A DNA stretch of 64,000 nt from Meloidogyne chitwoodi (lineage: Eukaryota > Nematoda > Chromadorea > Rhabditida > Meloidogynidae): NCBI GenBank assembly GCA_015183035.1, contig JACZZP010000008.1, positions 1,674,001-1,738,000 of the forward strand. The letters run 5' to 3'. The position numbers and the translations under genes were made by a program. The number at the start of each line of letters is the position of its first letter. Position 1 is the stretch's first letter. Below are positions 51,525 to 63,983 of this stretch, in pieces. The notes under the pieces are model-generated. The model searched no databases and was not told the origin of the DNA. It saw nothing but the letters and a program-made list of their open reading frames with translations.

Positions 51525-54500
51525 ATGACACTTTTTCGTACACAACCAAGACGTGCTGCTCGTATTCAAACATTTTATCGTTGTGTTAAAAATATTGTTA
51601 GATATGATTCTTCCTCTAGTACTTATAATCAAAGAGAATTTAAAAAGGTTTTTTTTTATTTTAATTTTAAATTTAAAATAATTTTTTTTAAAGGTTATGG
51701 TCGCTAATCGAGGGGAAATTGGTATAATTTTTAAATAAATTATTTTATTTATTTTTTAATTTATTTTTAAGCAACACGTGTTTTTCGAGCTTTGACAGAA
51801 ATGAACAAAACATCTGTTGCTATTTACTCAGAGCAAGATAAACATTCTATTCATGTTTATAAAGCAGACGAAGCTTATTTAATTGGAAAAGGTTTTTAAT
51901 TTTTTTAAATAAATAAAATTATTATTTTTTAATTTTAAGGTTTACCTCCTGTCGCTGCTTATTTAAATATTGACCAAATTGTTGATGTTGCCCTTCGAAA
52001 TCAAGTTGATGCTATCCATCCAGGCTATGGGTTTTTTTATTTTTCAAATTTAGTTTTATACCTATTTTTTATAGTTTTCTATCCGAACGAGCTGATTTTG
52101 CACAAGCTTGCCAAGACCATGGGATTGTTTTTATTGGACCTTCTCCTTCTGTAATGCGAAGAATGGGTGATAAAGTAAATTTTTTCATCTTTGAATAAAA
52201 TATTTTTTTCTTCTCATTTTCAGGTTGCTGCTCGTCAAGCAGCAATCGAAGCTGGAGTTCATGTTGTTCCTGGTACAAATCATCCAGTAACTAGTGCTGA
52301 TGAAGTAAAAGACTTTGTTCGTCAATATGGAACTCCAATTATTGTTAAAGCTGCTTATGGAGGAGGTGGAAGGGGAATGAGAAAAGTAGAAAGAGAAGAC
52401 GATGTATTATTTTTTTAAACATTTAAAAATAAAATTATTAATATCTGTAGGTAGAAAATGCTTTTAATAGAGCCTTTTCTGAAGCACAAGCTGCCTTTGG
52501 CGATGGTTCTTTGTTTGTGGAAAGGTAATTTTAATATAATTGATTTTTAATTATTTTCTTCTAATTTTAAGATTTGTAGAACGCCCCAGACATATTGAAG
52601 TACAAATTATGGGTTTTTTTATTTTTCTAAAATTAAAATTGTTTTTATAGGTGATCATCATGGAAATTTGATCCATTTATATGAAAGAGATTGGTAATTA
52701 ATTTAATTTTGATTTATTTTTATATTTTGTTTTTTTAGTTCTGTTCAGCGACGACATCAAAAAGTTGTTGAGATTGCTCCAGCACCTATTTTAGACCCAA
52801 TAATTAGACAAAAAATGTTAGACGATGCAATTAAATTGACAAAACATGTTGGTTATCAAAATGTTGGTATGTTAAAAAAATAATATTTTTATTTTTTTAT
52901 TAAAATTTAATTTTTAGGAACTGTTGAATTTTTGTTAGACAAAGCTGGGAATCACTATTTTATGGAGGTTAATGCAAGACTTCAAGTAGAACATACTGTT
53001 ACTGAAGAGATTACTGGAGTTGATTTGGTTTGTTTTATTTTTAAAATTTTTAAATAAATTATATTCTCTAGGTTCAAGCCCAGATTCGTATTGCTGAAGG
53101 AAAATCTTTAGATGATATCAAATTGAAACAGGATTTAATTAGTGTTAGTGGGGCTGCCATTCAGTGCAGGTTAATAAATTGGGAAAAAATTTTAGGAAAA
53201 TAATATTAAGAAGAGTCAAAGATTTTAAAAGTTATTTATTTATAAAAATTCTCAAAAATTCTGTGGTGTAGTGGATAATATATTATTTCTCTATAGCTAT
53301 GAAGGTATTGGTTAAAGTAAAATTTTATTCTTTTCAAATATTATCCTGCCAAGCTGTCAAATTTCGTTTGTGTTTATTAATTCATAAACGAGCCAAATGC
53401 TTGGAAAATAATATTCGATCAGGAATATGCATTTACTCTTGTAGTAATTTTGCACCAAAATGTTCGATATATTTATTACTAAATTCTTTTTTAATTTTAT
53501 CAACTATTTATTTCATGCCGTTACCTTTATTTAGCAAATATTTTTATTTAAAAAAATATTTTATTTATTTTTAGAGTGACAACAGAAGATCCGGCAAAAG
53601 AATTTCAACCAGATAGTGGAAGGGTAAATTATTTTTTAAAATTATTTTTAAATTAATTTTTTAAAATATTATTAGATTGAAGTTTATCGAAGTGGTGAAG
53701 GAATGGGAATTCGCTTGGATGGTGCTTCTGCATTTGCTGGTTCTGTGATCTCTCAACATTATGATTCTCTCCTTGTCAAGGTTTTTAAAATAAAATTATT
53801 AAAATTATTATTAAAAATATAGGTAATTGCTCGTGCCAGGAATCATCATTCTGCTGCTTCTAAATTGGTCAGATCTCTCAAAGAATTTCGTATTCGTGGT
53901 GTTAAAACTAATATCCCTTTTCTGGTAATTTTTTAAATAAAATTTTGGAAGTTAAAGGGTTAAATTTCTCAGATTAACGTCCTCGAACAGCCAGAATTCA
54001 GTACAGGTGTCGTTGATACACTTTTTATCGATGAACATCCTGAATTATTTAATTTCAAACCAAGTCAGAACAGAGCACAAAAACTTTTGTAAGAAGAAGA
54101 TTTGATATTAAAATATTTAAAACTTTTTACTTCAAGACATTATTTGGGTCATCTGAAAGTTAATGGACCTTTAACACAATTAGTCACAGATCTACCGCCA
54201 CGAAATGTTCAACCAGTTGTTCCCTCAGTACCTGCAGGTTTTTTTTAATTTATTAAAAAAAATAACTGCTAATAAAAGTTCAGAATGTTGAAAGAAAAAT
54301 TTTTCAGATCAACCTCCTCCACCTGGTTTAAGAGATATATTACTTAAAAAAGGGCCAGAAGCATTTGCTAAAGCTGTAAGGAAGAATGAGGGTTGTCTTT
54401 TGACTGATACTACATTCAGAGATGCACATCAAAGGTTTTTTTTTAATTTTAAATTTATAAAAAATAATTTTAGTCTTTTGGCTACTCGTGTCCGAACATA

Positions 54501-56904
54501 TGACATGACCAAAATTTCACCTTTTATGGCCTATAATTTTTCAAATCTTTTTTCAATGGAAGTTTGGGGAGGTTAAATAAATTTATTTTTTAATATTAAA
54601 ATACTTATAATAATTAAAAATATATTTAGGGGCCACCTTCAATGTCACTTTACAATTTCTTCACGAATGCCCATGGGAGCGTTTGGAGACTTTAAGACGT
54701 TTAATTCCTAATATTCCTTTCCAAATGCTTTTCCGTGGTGCAAATGCTGTTGGATATTCTAGTTATCCTGACAATGTTATTGACAAGTTTGTTTTTCTTT
54801 TAATTTAATAAAAATAATGTTTTTAGATTCTGTGAGCTTTCTGTCCAGTGTGGAATTGACGTTTTCCGTGTCTTTGATTCATTAAATTATCTCCCAAATA
54901 TGCTTGTTGGTATGGAAGCTGCTGGAAAGGCTGGTGGTGTTGTTGAAGCAGCTATTTCTTATACTGGAGATGTTTCCAATCCTGAAGCAAAGAGATATAA
55001 TTTAGATTATTATTTAAAATTGGCTGAAGAACTTGTAAAGGCAAACGCTCATATTCTTGCAATTAAAGTATTTTTTTATTTGAAAAAGAACATATTTTTT
55101 AATAAAATTATAAAGGATATGGCCGGTGTTCTTAAACCTGAGGCTGCTAAAATATTAATTACTGCCCTTCGTGATAAACATCCAGATATTCCAATTCATG
55201 TACACACTCACGATGTAAATGAAGGATAAAATATATATTTATATTGTAAAAATAATTTTTAGACTGCAATGACAGGTATAGCAAGTATGATTGAATGTGC
55301 TAAAGCAGGTGCAGATGTTGTTGATGCAGCCGTTGATTCAATGAGTGGAATGACCTCACAGCCTTCTATGGGTGCTCTAGTTGCTGCATTGGAGAGGACA
55401 AAATATGCTACAGGTTTTTGTGTAATTATTTTTATTTTTTAAATATTTTTTTAACCAAAATTAATTTTTACAATATTTAATTTAAGGTTTGAACATGGAA
55501 AATATTTCAAAATACAATGCTTATTGGGAAATTACTCGTCAACTTTATCAACCATTTGAGTCTTCTGTTTCAATGAAGAGTGGAAATTCTGATGTTTATA
55601 TTCACGCAATTCCTGGTGGACAATACACTAATTTACAATTTCAGGTTTGAAATTTTTATAAATTTTTTTATAAAAAAATTTATTTTACTCATAAATTAGG
55701 CTTATGCTCTTGGTTTAGGAGAACAATTTGACGAAGTTAAAAAAATGTATGCTGAAGCAAATCTTGCTTTGGGTGATATAATTAAGTAAAAATAAAAAGA
55801 ATATAATTATTTAAATTAAAAAAACAATATTTTATAGAGTAACACCTTCATCAAAAATTGTTGGTGATTTGGCACAATTTATGGTACAAAACAAATTAAC
55901 ACTTGAAACTTTGAATGAAAGAGCAGAAGAATTATCTTTTCCAAAATCCGTTGTAGAATTTATGCAGGTTAGAAATATATTTTTCCTTCAAGTTTTTATT
56001 TTTTTAAATTTAATTTTAGGGTTTAATTGGACAACCTCCTTATGGCTTTCCTGAGCCTTTACGAACAAAAATTCTTAGAGGAAAGAAAAAAATAGATGGA
56101 CGTCCTGGTGAAGGAATGCCTCCAATGGATTTGGAAAAGAAAAAGAAAGAATTAGAAGAGAAACATGGGCGAGAATTGAGAGATGTTGATGTAATTAATT
56201 TTTATAAAATTTATCAAATATTTTTTTAAATTAAAAGGTAATGTCATCTGCAATGTTCCCTCGCGAGTTTGATGATTTTGAACAATTCCGACAAAAATAT
56301 GGACCTGTAGATAAACTAGATACTCGTGTATTCCTTGTTGGACCAAATGTGGCAGAGGAAGTTAATGTAAATTTTTGTAAAATATTTTTTTCTAAATTTA
56401 AATTAAAAAAAGGTTGAAATTGAACGAGGAAAAAATTTAATAATTCAACATTTGGCTGAAGGAAAACTTAATTCAAAAGGAGAACGCGAAACATTTTTCG
56501 AATTGAATGGTCAGATGCGTTCAATGTTTATTTTGGATCAGGAAGCATCTAAAGATATTGTTGTTAGACCAAAAGCGGTACCTGGAGTTCGAGGATCAAT
56601 AGGCGCACCAATGCCTGGAGATGTAAAAAATAATTTTATAAGAGTAACTTTAAAAAAATAAAATAATTTATTTTAGATTCTAGAAGTGAAAGTAAAAGTT
56701 GGTGATAAAGTTCAACCAAAGCAGACCCTCTTTGTACTTTCAGCGATGAAAATGGTTTTTCTTTTTTTTATTATTAATTTTCGATTTTTTAAGGAAATGA
56801 GTGTTGATTCACCGATAGCTGGAACTGTGAAAGCAATTCATTTAAATACTGGTGATAAAGTTGGACCTCAAGACCTTGTGATTGAAATAGAACAGAAAGA
56901 GTAA
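51525..56904 (+). CDS. pyc-1: Pyruvate carboxylase, mitochondrial
   Basis: Biotin enzyme making oxaloacetate from pyruvate and bicarbonate for gluconeogenesis and the citric acid cycle. About 31 exons read through the whole protein, close to the usual 1,180 aa. An Arg-rich presequence ([19 protein letters not shown]) fits mitochondrial import. The biotin carboxylase domain begins [18 protein letters not shown] and has [17 protein letters not shown], the ATP-grasp loop [12 protein letters not shown] and [19 protein letters not shown]. The carboxyltransferase domain has [56 protein letters not shown] and IHVHTHDTAMTG. The C-terminal biotin carrier domain has [19 protein letters not shown] with the biotinylated Lys. 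One intron (53170-53574, 405 bp) is unusually long. Confidence 0.97.
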
Positions 56905-57049
56905 TTATAATTTTATTAAATAATCCAGATATATATTTATTTAATTTCTTTAGAAATACATACATATTTTTATTTAAATATTAATAGTATTTGTAAAATA
57001 TATTTTTAATTAAAATTTTAAATTTTTTTAAGAGTAATATCACAAATGA
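56905..57049. other. Spacer between pyruvate carboxylase and aminopeptidase relic
   Basis: 145 bp of AT-rich sequence separating the pyruvate carboxylase stop from the start of duplicated DNA. Confidence 0.4.
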
Positions 57050-58137
57050 AATATTTATAATTTTATAGTTTGAAAAAATGAAATTAAATAATTTTAAAAA
57101 TTAACTTTAAAAATAATTAAATTCAAGCAGTTCCTTAATCCTTTTTTTCCTCAAATTAAAAAATAACAGCATTTTCTTTTTTCCGTTGTTCATTCTTTCG
57201 GGAATTTTGTTTTATATAGAATATGACTGAAAATTACAAAAAATTGTTTTATCAAAAAATATTAATCAAAAAAATAAACAAAACTGTGCAATAAGAGTAA
57301 GTAACGGTATTAGTATGAATTGACTTCCCACTTCGTGCCTTAAAAATTATATTTTAAAATAAAAAAAAAATTTTACAGTTATAATTTCATCAGTTATATA
57401 AGCATTAGAGCCAATACTATTTCTACACATACACATACAACCAATTACTTTAATTCCTGAAGGTTTTAAAATATCCAAAGCACGAAAAAAGCCTTAAAAA
57501 TTAAATTTAAAATATTAATTTTTAAAATTAAAAAATAATGAAAACCTGCCAAAACAGCACTTCCATATTTATCTCTGGACATTCCAAACATTGAACCTCC
57601 TATTTTTAAATTTGCACCACCTGTAAGTGTAACACCTTTTCCAACAATAAATAAAGTTTCTGTTGGTTCTCCTTCTCCAATATATTCTAACCAAATCATT
57701 CTTGCCTAGGTAAAGTTATAAGAAGAGGTGAACGGGCACCAGTCATCAAAAATCTTTAAAAAACAAAATTTAATAAAATGAATTGGAATTAGATTAAAAG
57801 CAAAAAAATTACAAACCTGTTGCCAGCAGAAATTCCTGCCTTAATATATTTACGGACATCATCAAAATCACCATGAATTGAACCTGTACTTGAATATATT
57901 ATACGTTTTGATGGAATCTTTTCTGCAAGAATAAGCCAATCACTGCCATCATCCAATGAACGACAAATCTTTTGTTTTTAATTATAAAAAGCATAAAAAA
58001 TGAAAAAAAAAACCTTGGAAAATTGTTCAACAGCTGAACGAACTTCAGAAAATTTCATCTAAAATAGACAAAGATTTAACACCATCAGAGACTATAATAA
58101 TAATGTTGAAGATATTATCACTGACAAAATTAGCTTG
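57050..58137 (-). pseudogene. Decayed copy of the M17 aminopeptidase gene
   Basis: Highly similar, base by base, to parts of the intact gene at 60900-62918 and its 3' flank. Two internal segments are missing. The first deletion fuses ...GTAACGGT (57308) to the ACTTCGTGCC end of an exon, removing most of the three C-terminal exons. The second fuses CATTCTTGCCT to AGGTAAAGTTATAAG (57701-57727), removing about 550 bp. Within the surviving metal-site exon, three bases are lost so that GVTLDTGG becomes GVTLTGG, dropping a metal-binding Asp. A two-base loss near 58053-58062 (AATTTCATC against AATTTATCATC) shifts the first exon. It also lacks the start codon. It cannot make active enzyme. Confidence 0.88.
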
Positions 58138-58229
58138 AGTATTTTCACAAATACGGGAAAATAAATTAACATTTTATTTAACAACATAAAATTTCAACAA
58201 ATTTTAATGTAAATTTACTTTCCGTTTTC

Positions 58230-59436
58230 TTAGATAAGTAAACCAAGAGACGCCAATCCCCTCACAATGTCCTCATTACAAATTGCTATGAAATGAGGAT
58301 CAGTATTGTTGATTATCAGATCCCTGTTCTCATTGAGTAACAAAAACAAATTGATGATTGTACTTACTCGTTGAGACGCACAAGCTTTAACCTGAAAAAA
58401 CAAAATTTTAGATCAAATCATTTTTCAAATGGTTGTTACAAACTGTCACCTCTCGAATGATAAATAGAAATGTAAAAACTAACCCCAGCAATATTAAAAC
58501 GCAACGGAATAGCTGCAAAACGATCACACAATTGACGGCAGCTCACATAAAAGACAACGTTACGTTCAGCAAATAGCATAGGAACAAGGATTGAATCTAA
58601 GTTAAAATGAAAAAATTAATTGTTAAAAGAATTTTTCCAAATAATATGAATATAATGGGAAAAATAAAGGCATTTTTAATTACGTTGAATAAAGAAATTA
58701 AAAGCATACAATTCCAGAGTCGGAGAATCTCATTATTAATGAGAATGAGTACATTCAAATCCTGAACATCACCTAAATTCACTTGTAGATGAGTATTCAA
58801 CCAATTTTCTCCGTTAGTAATCGTGGTAAAAAACTAAAAAATTAAAAATTGATCAATTAGTCACTAATTGGGTACCTTTCAAAATTTCTTAAAATTATTA
58901 AAAATATTACTTATTTAGAAGTTACTTAATTTTGATAAATTACTTTTAAATAATAACTGTATCGTTGATATTTTAATGCAAAAATATCAAAAATTAGAGA
59001 AACTCTCAAATTAGCCCATCTCCTGTCTAGTGGAAGAAAATTAATAAACTCGTATAAAAGTTCAATAGGAGGCTTAATTTTTGTTTTTTTATAATTCATG
59101 TTTTTAGTTTAACCTCTAACAAAATTCTTATACACATTGACATTAATAAAAACAGCAAAAAGAATTACGGCTGGGTGAGCGCCGCCAACTGAGCGTCTCT
59201 ACCAAAATGGCCGGTTGAGCATCTAAACTCCTCTACGATGATGTATTACAAATCTGGACAAAGTTAGGATCATAGGCAATTCCACATTTTGAGACAGCTA
59301 CTATTTTCTCTTTCGTATCTCGGATGGGGAATAAACTAAATCTTAACTCTTCGCTTAATAAACTATCAAAAAACACACAAAAAGTGACTTGGAAGGTACC
59401 CAAAATAACAAAAAATAAATTTACATTTTGTGCCAT
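58230..59436 (-). CDS. Unrecognised small gene with clear exons
   Basis: Four minus-strand exons join in phase: 58833-58710, 58596-58484, 58391-58368 and 58328-58230, encoding 119 residues plus stop. Visible stretches are NWLNTHLQVNLGDVQDLNVL, ILINNEILRLWN, ILVPMLFAERNVVFYVSCRQ, LCDRFAAIPLRFNIAG and LIINNTDPHFIAICNEDIVR. The 5' end is unresolved: ATG 59436 followed by three codons (MAQN) and a GTAAAT donor is in phase, but the open frame 59436-59233 also reads SLLSEELRFSLFPIRDTKEK and may contribute an exon. I do not recognise a family. It sits between the two aminopeptidase copies. Confidence 0.55.
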
Positions 59437-60690
59437 GCTCCTGTGAGTAATAAAAGATAATATTTGAATATAAACTAAAAATTTAATAAAAAGTATTATT
59501 AAATAAAATAATGTAAGTATAAAAAATATGTTAGAATTCGCGAATTAAGATTTAAAAGATTTCGAATAAAGTAGGTAAAAAGAAAGATTTAATTATTCCT
59601 ATATTAGCTGCTGTTTTGACAGTTATGATCACTAGATTACTTCGACATTGGAAAAGGGATTATTGTAGACAGGTCTAGTAAATAAGTTAAGAGTGCACGT
59701 ATAACTCTCGAAATACAACTAATTAAACAATTTAACAAATTAAACCGGTCTGTTGTATAACAAAAAAGTAGAATTCCAATGAAGGCAAAAGGAAGGCACT
59801 TCAGAAACACTAGCTAGAAGATGACTTCAACATTATCAAGGTGATCTTTAGGTACTCTAGACGGGATTCTTTAGACAACGAATGAAAAAAAATTTCTAAA
59901 CGAAAATTTATAACTCAAAAAATAAGAATTAAAAAAAACCTCAAAGAAACCGCAAAACCAAATCCACATTATCCAAACCTCAAATACTGTAAATTTTAGA
60001 ACAAACTGCTAGCCCAATGAATTACAGTTTAAGGCGATTCCTTACATCATTTTACATTAAACATATATAACTCACTGAAAAGATTCTCGCGCATATGTTA
60101 GATAAAATTGAAAAATTAATTATATGAAATTGAAATTTGTTAGAAAGAAAAGGTACAAAATAAAAATAATCAAAAAAGTAAAATGATGGCAATATCCAAT
60201 TTACATAGATAGAAAATGATTATGATGCGATAATCAAAATGTATATAAAAAACAAAAATCGATTTGAAAAAACTTTCAATCAATAAATTGAATTACTAAA
60301 AGGAAAGTCACTTTGAACCAAACTTTTAATATGTACAAATGATTATTTTTCAGCAAAAGAACCATTTAAAAAGGAATTGTTCGCTGATAAATGAAAAATA
60401 CAAAATGAAAGAAAAACTTCATAATGTCAACAGGCAAAGTAAAAGTCAAAACACCAAAAACATAATAACAATTTTAACAAAAATATTAGGACAAATCAAA
60501 ATGGAGTTGGAATTGTCAGGTTTTCAAGTACGTATATTAAATGTTATATATTTACTTTAATCAAAAATATTAAATTAACCAACAAAGTAATAACAATACG
60601 AAAAGCCAAATTGACCAAAAATTTTAACAAATAATTATAAATTAAATTACAATAGAGAATCCTAACATTCAAAAGACAAAAAATATTTAT
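59437..60690. other. Intergenic between unrecognised gene and aminopeptidase 3' flank
   Basis: 1.25 kb. A short + strand stretch at 59571-59682 reads VGKKKDLIIPILAAVLTVMI and RLLRHWKRDYC, which looks like a membrane span, but I could not attach it to a gene. The rest is A-rich without recognisable features. Confidence 0.4.
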
Positions 60691-60899
60691 TTTAATATTT
60701 GATAGTTTGAAAAGTGGAATTAAAGAAATAATTAACAATTTACTTTAAAAATAATTAAATTCAAGCAGTTCCTTAATCCTTTTTTTCCTCAAATTAAAAA
60801 ATGACAGAATTTTCTTTTTTCCATTGTTCATTCTTTCGGGAATTTTGTTTTATATAGAATATGACTGAAAATTACAAAAAACTGTTTTATCAAAAAATA
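60691..60899. repeat. 3' flank duplicated together with the aminopeptidase
   Basis: AATTCAAGCAGTTCCTTAAT and about 170 bp after it match 57118-57300 with few differences, showing that the duplication included noncoding 3' flank beyond the stop codon. Confidence 0.85.
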
Positions 60900-62918
60900 T
60901 TAATCAAAAAATAAACAAAACTGTGCAATAAGAGTAAGTAACGGTGACGGAAGTGAACATTTAGGGTAAGCACCCATACTATCGCCAATATCCAAATGTG
61001 TATATTTAATTGGATGGGAAGAGTCTAAACCACATTCAGAGAGACCAGAAGCACAAATCAAGAAGGCTGCTGGACCTTGATGGCCACGGCGTGTTTGGAC
61101 AGAAGGTCCAATGTCTGATTGTTTAATATCAGCAGTTTGTAAGTCAGAAGAGTGAAATGAAAAATCCTAATATTAAAGAAACGATTTATTTTAATATATT
61201 AAATTAAAATTGAATAACTTCACTATAAAGTCGAGATACTTCAACTGGCTGTCCAAACACATCACCTGTTTGTCTAAGCTGTTCAGCATAATTAACTGCT
61301 TTAGCTGGACCATTATCAATTACTGCAGGGCAATGGCCGTATGAAAGACATACATGGCCCGTTAATGTTGCGATTGTCAATAAGTGGGGATTACGAGAAT
61401 TTAAGGCCTAAAAAAGGAGAGAATTTTTAATTATTCATTAAAAAAAACCTTACAAGTTCTTTCATTTGTGCCAAAGCATCTGCCATAGCCATTCTCCCTT
61501 CAGCATCAGTATTGGTAATTTGAATTGATTTGCCACTTCGTGCCTTAAAAATTATATTTTAAAAATTAAAAAAAAATTTTTACAGTTATAATTTCATCAG
61601 TTGTATAAGCATTAGAGCCAATACTATTTCTACACATACACATACAACCAATTACTTTAATTCCTGAAGGTTTTAAAATATCCAAAGCACGAAAAAAGCC
61701 TTAAAAATTAAATTTAAAATATTAATTTTTAAAATTAAAAAAATAATAAAAACCTGCCAAAACAGCACTTCCATATTTATCTCTGGACATTCCAAACATT
61801 GAACCTCCTATTTTTAAATTTGCACCACCTGTATCAAGTGTCACACCTTTTCCAACAATAAATAAAGTTTCTGTTGGTTCTCCTTCTCCAATATATTCTA
61901 ACCAAATCATTCTTGCCTTTAAAGTTAAAATTTAAATAAAAAATATATTTTTTAATTAAAAGTTCCCTCTTTTACCCGATGTTCTTCAATATTATTTGAA
62001 CAACGAGAGACTGCAGCCATTAACGGATAATCTCGTAATATTTGGTCTTTATTCTCAATAATATTTATTTTAATTGATGAATCTTTAAATACATCTAAAA
62101 TATATTCTGCTACACGAGAAGGTGACATTCGTTGAGGATCCTAATTTAAAAAACATTTTTAAAGAAATTTTGGTTACTCAACAGTTTTAAAATTTTATTA
62201 AAATTTTTATCAAAAAAAATCCTACACCATCTCCAATATCTCTACATAAATCAAAAGAGCTTTGTATTGCATGTAAAAAATCAACAAGAGAACCAACTGG
62301 CAACAAATTTTCAACTTTTTGACATTTTGATTTAATTTCCAAAATTCCAATTAAATCAGCCTTTTCTATATAATTTTTATTTTTTTCTCTAGGCAAAAGA
62401 GGTGTATGTAAAGAATGAAGAAAACCAATAGAAGATGCTAATTGGGCAGTTGGAAAACGATCGGTAGGTAAAGTTATAAGAAGAGGTGAACGGGCACCAG
62501 TCATCAAAAATCTTTAACAAATAAAATTTAAAATTTAGATTTAATAAATTGAATTTGAATTAGATTATAATCAAAAAAAATCAAACCTTTTACCAGCAGA
62601 AATTCCTGCCTTTATATATTTACGGACATCATCAAAATCACCATGAATTGAACCTGTACTTGAATATATTATACGTTTTGATGGAATATTCTCTGCAAGA
62701 ATAAGCCATTCACTGCCATCATCCAATGAACGACAAATCTTTTGTTTTTAATTATAAAAAGCATAAAAATAGAAAACCTTGGAAAATTGTTCAACGGCTA
62801 AACGAATTTCAGAAAATTTATCATCTAAAATAGACAAAGATTTAACACCATCAGAGATTATAATAATAATGTCGAAGATATTATCACTGACAAAATTAGG
62901 TGATACTAATTGAATCAT
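60900..62918 (-). CDS. M17 leucyl aminopeptidase family protein
   Basis: Two-metal exopeptidase of the M17 family. Nine minus-strand exons join in phase: 62918-62778, 62738-62587, 62511-62226, 62140-61976, 61916-61754, 61699-61584, 61543-61454, 61407-61219 and 61166-60900, giving 522 aa. The N-terminal macro-like domain includes MTGARSPLLITLPTDRFPTA. The catalytic domain has VGKGVTLDTGGANLKIGG (metal-binding Asp, active-site Lys), MSRDKYGSAVLAG (Asp), NTDAEGRMAMADAL (Asp, Glu and Arg), then ATLTGHVCLSYGH. The C-terminus includes RGHQGPAAFLICASG and HLDIGDSMGA. It resembles the LAP-type protein W07G4.4 of Caenorhabditis, from memory. A truncated tandem copy lies 3.6 kb downstream. Confidence 0.92.
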
Positions 62919-63040
62919 ATAGTAGAATAATAATTGTAAATCTATTTAAATTAGGGAACTCAATACTATGTAATTCTTTAAAAAAACTAAAATTGTGATT
63001 AAAATAAAAAGAAAAGAACACTTCACAATTTTGAGTCCAC

Positions 63041-63289
63041 CCCAAATGATCGAAACCCAAAATATCGTTTTGCCAATTGGTCCAATTGCCAATTCGGTCA
63101 AATCTCTTAAAACAATTTGGTCCCATTCAAACTTGGACCTACAAGGAGTGTTTTATCACTTCTCCATTTTAGAGCCCATGGCCAGTTGGTTTTCGTGCAA
63201 ACTTGGCCTACAAGGAGTGTTTTATTAGTTGACCGAACTGGCAAGTTAACAAATTGTTTCATCGATCTTTTGGGTTTCGATCATTTGGG
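63041..63289. mobile_element. Nested inverted-repeat (MITE-like) element
   Basis: The 22-bp arm CCCAAATGATCGAAACCCAA+AA (63041-63062) is perfectly inverted at 63268-63289. Inside, TTGCCAATTCGGTCAA (63086-63101) is inverted at 63229-63244 with one mismatch. The core has a direct repeat of CAAACTTGG(A)CCTACAAGGA+GTGTTTTAT (63128-63156 and 63198-63225). This structure is typical of a nonautonomous terminal-inverted-repeat element. No coding capacity is visible. Confidence 0.75.
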
Positions 63290-63310
63290 TTGTCCCCCGA
63301 ATTTTAATCG

Positions 63311-63983
63311 GTGGCCGCCCAATTGCACAATGGGCCGATTGCACAGTGGGATAATTGCACAGAGGACAACTGCACAGTGGACAACTGCACAGTAAGGGTG
63401 GTTAAGTGGTTTAGTTTCACTGTAAAATTAAATAATACAGGAAGGATTAATTAGATTTTTTAATCTTATTACACTAAAAAATGTGAAGTATTTCCATTTT
63501 TCATTGTTAATTGTTTTTTATTTAATAAATTACATTTAGAGAACGGCAAAATTGCATTTCCTGAATCTCGATTTGGGATTCATTTTAGAAGATGGGATTT
63601 TGGACTCAGAATCCCTTAAATTCCGACCGGTATTCTTCCCACACTGGTCACTATTATATTCGTCCAAGATTTGTTCCTTCTCAACTATTCCCATTGGTAA
63701 TAAATTGCATGTTAGGATGAGGATGGTTAGAAGATCAGGGGATTGTTATGGAACAACCTCACTTAATCTTTTTACGAGTTTCAAGGCCTTCTGAAACACT
63801 TAATCGGATTTTGGCCTATACCGATTTGTCCAATTTTGGCTTATTTACCAATTTTTACCAATTTATTGCTTTACCATTTTTTGAGGAATCAAACTAAACC
63901 ACTTAACCAACTTTACTGTGCAGTTGTCCACTGTGCAATTGTCCCACTGTGCAATTGACCCATTGTGCAATTGTCATAGAGCC
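63311..63983. mobile_element. Inverted-repeat element with tandem CAATTGCACAGTGG units
   Basis: The left arm (63311-63442) has five 15-16 bp units of CAATTGCACAGTGGGA type, then GGTTAAGTGGTTTAGTTT. The right arm (63891-63983) holds the same features in inverted order: AAACTAAACCACTTAACC, four inverted units, and TTGTCATAGAGCC. The 450-bp centre encodes nothing recognised; an 80-codon open frame at 63552 lacks motifs. The solo arm at 32195-32312 belongs to the same family. This is probably a nonautonomous DNA transposon. Confidence 0.75.

Noticed and set aside
53261..53335. A tRNA gene in a pyruvate carboxylase intron
   Set aside because: A-box matches, but the acceptor stem does not pair and the B-box region (GGTTAAAGT) is poor. 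Kept only as a possible tRNA relic.
63552..63794. 80-codon open frame inside the repeat element
   Set aside because: No transposase motif or other family resemblance; likely chance within a nonautonomous element.
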